From Bacteroidota bacterium (GTDB lineage Bacteria; Bacteroidota; Bacteroidia; Flavobacteriales_D; Crocinitomicaceae), in NCBI GenBank assembly GCA_016866375.1, contig VGMK01000107.1, positions 1 to 6,950 on the forward strand: a stretch of DNA of 6,950 nt, read 5' to 3'. Positions within the stretch are counted from its first letter, which is position 1; every line of letters begins with the position of its first letter. Below the pieces are notes generated by a model that saw only the letters and a list, made by a program, of their open reading frames with translations, did no database searches and had not been told where the DNA came from. Below, piece by piece: positions 6,188 through 6,950 of this stretch. The position numbers were made by a program, and so were the translations under genes.

Positions 6188-6730
6188 ATGAAAAAAATAG
6201 CACAATTTCTGATTTGGTTAATGGGTTGGAAAATAGAAAAAAACTATCCGAAAGATTTAAAAAAATGTGTTATTGTTGTTGGTCCACACACCTCTAATTG
6301 GGATTTTTTCATTGGAAAATTGGCATTTTTGTACTACGGAATCAAGGCAAAGTTTCTTATAAAAAAGGAAGCTTTTTTCTTCCCTTTTGGATATTTACTT
6401 AAAGCAATTGGCGGAGTGCCAGTAAATAGAAAACAGAGAAGTAATATTACGGAAACAGCCGTCAAGTTCTTTCAAGAAGAGAAGGAGTTGTTTTTGGTCT
6501 TTACTCCCGAAGGTACACGATCATATAACCCCAATTGGAAAAAAGGTTTTTACTACATAGCAATGAAAACAAATGTTCCCATATATATTTGCTATATGGA
6601 CTATTCGAGAAAAATTGGAGGGTTTTATGGCGAGTTTAAGCCCTCTGGAGATGTAGGCAAGGATATCGAAACAATTAAAGGTATTCTATCCCAGTATAAA
6701 GGTAAATATCCAGAGAACGGTATTTACTGA
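6188..6730 (+). CDS. PlsC-like 1-acyl-glycerol-3-phosphate acyltransferase family protein
   Basis: This 180-residue protein carries the motifs of the PlsC/LPLAT acyltransferase family, which transfers acyl chains to lysophospholipids or related acceptors at the inner face of the cytoplasmic membrane. The catalytic HX4D motif is HTSNWD (residues 34-39), followed by GGVPVNR (75-81) and FTPEGTRS (105-112), the acceptor-phosphate binding motifs. It is shorter than the roughly 240-residue PlsC, but such compact members seem common in Bacteroidota. A hydrophobic N-terminal segment (residues 5-13) and the aromatic-rich stretch 62-74 may associate with the membrane. I place the start at ATG 6188, which opens MKKIAQFLIWLMGW; an upstream in-frame TTG at 6161 would add only nine residues. 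The exact acceptor (phosphatidate synthesis or a special lipid) is not shown. Its last seven bases overlap the end of the convergent DUF5522 gene. Confidence 0.9.
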   Translation: MKKIAQFLIWLMGWKIEKNYPKDLKKCVIVVGPHTSNWDFFIGKLAFLYYGIKAKFLIKKEAFFFPFGYLLKAIGGVPVNRKQRSNITETAVKFFQEEKELFLVFTPEGTRSYNPNWKKGFYYIAMKTNVPIYICYMDYSRKIGGFYGEFKPSGDVGKDIETIKGILSQYKGKYPENGIY

Positions 6731-6921
6731 GCGCTTTTATCTTTAAATGAATTCGTATTTTTGTCGTATCCGTAGGGACAATGCTTGCAACCACTTTTAC
6801 AACAATAACCTCTTTTCAAATGATATTTTTCTGTAAAAACTATGTAGCCTTCTTCGCCAATATAGTAATCTTCACTGTCGAGTTTTCCTCTATTTGAAAA
6901 TGATGATAGATCTTCAGTCAT
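6724..6921 (-). CDS. DUF5522-type small Cys-rich protein, 65 residues
   Basis: This small protein matches what I know as the DUF5522 family: an acidic/aromatic N-terminal half (DYYIGEEGYIVFTEKYHLKRG, split at residues 18-27 and 28-38), then CCKSGCKHCPYGYD with cysteines at 40, 41, 45 and 48. The family pattern is YHLKRGYCCxxxCxHCPY. The spaced cysteines together with H34 and H47 suggest metal binding, zinc or iron-sulfur, but no function is established to my knowledge. The ATG at 6919-6921 is the start; 29 bases of upstream DNA remain in the window and show no clear promoter. The TAA stop (6724-6726) lies inside the end of the acyltransferase gene, a 7-bp tail-to-tail overlap that leaves no room for a terminator between them. 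Confidence 0.87.
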   Translation of the reverse strand: MTEDLSSFSNRGKLDSEDYYIGEEGYIVFTEKYHLKRGYCCKSGCKHCPYGYDKNTNSFKDKSAQ

Positions 6922-6950
6922 TTAATAACTGGGTGTCAGAAAAATTAATT

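Overview
The window reads as ordinary chromosome from a low-GC Bacteroidota bacterium, most likely a Flavobacteriia-type lineage. This rests on the protein families (type III glutamine synthetase, a DUF5522 Cys-rich mini-protein, stand-alone MnmD, a Bacteroidota-style Nudix CoA pyrophosphatase), on A-rich leaders without clear Shine-Dalgarno sequences, and on two exact matches to the Bacteroidota -7 promoter element TAnnTTTG. No mobile element, CRISPR array, rRNA or tRNA is visible, and no stretch longer than 150 bases lacks a gene.

Layout: (1) 1-375, minus strand: the first 125 residues of alanyl-tRNA synthetase, running off the left edge. (2) 515-1806, plus strand: a two-gene operon of a class I O-methyltransferase and the tRNA wobble-uridine methyltransferase MnmD, joined by an ATGA overlap. 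(3) 1919-2518, minus strand: a Nudix hydrolase of the CoA pyrophosphatase type, convergent with mnmD. (4) 2666-4852, plus strand: full-length type III glutamine synthetase, divergent from the Nudix gene across a very AT-rich gap that carries a nine-C tract and nested inverted repeats. (5) 4880-6145, minus strand: an unrecognised membrane-anchored protein with a GTG start. (6) 6188-6730, plus strand: a compact PlsC-like acyltransferase. (7) 6724-6921, minus strand: a 65-residue DUF5522 protein whose end overlaps the acyltransferase end by 7 bp.

The genes mostly alternate in strand, so nearly all are single transcription units; only the O-methyltransferase/mnmD pair is clearly an operon. Functions are housekeeping: translation (alaS, mnmD), nitrogen assimilation (glnN), cofactor-nucleotide turnover (Nudix) and lipid metabolism (acyltransferase). 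I do not see a coherent new multi-gene system. The points most worth a second look are the C-tract in the glnN promoter region, an in-frame MnmD-like tail fragment just after the mnmD stop codon, the unrecognised 421-residue anchored protein, and a 7-bp direct repeat placed like an operator in front of alaS.
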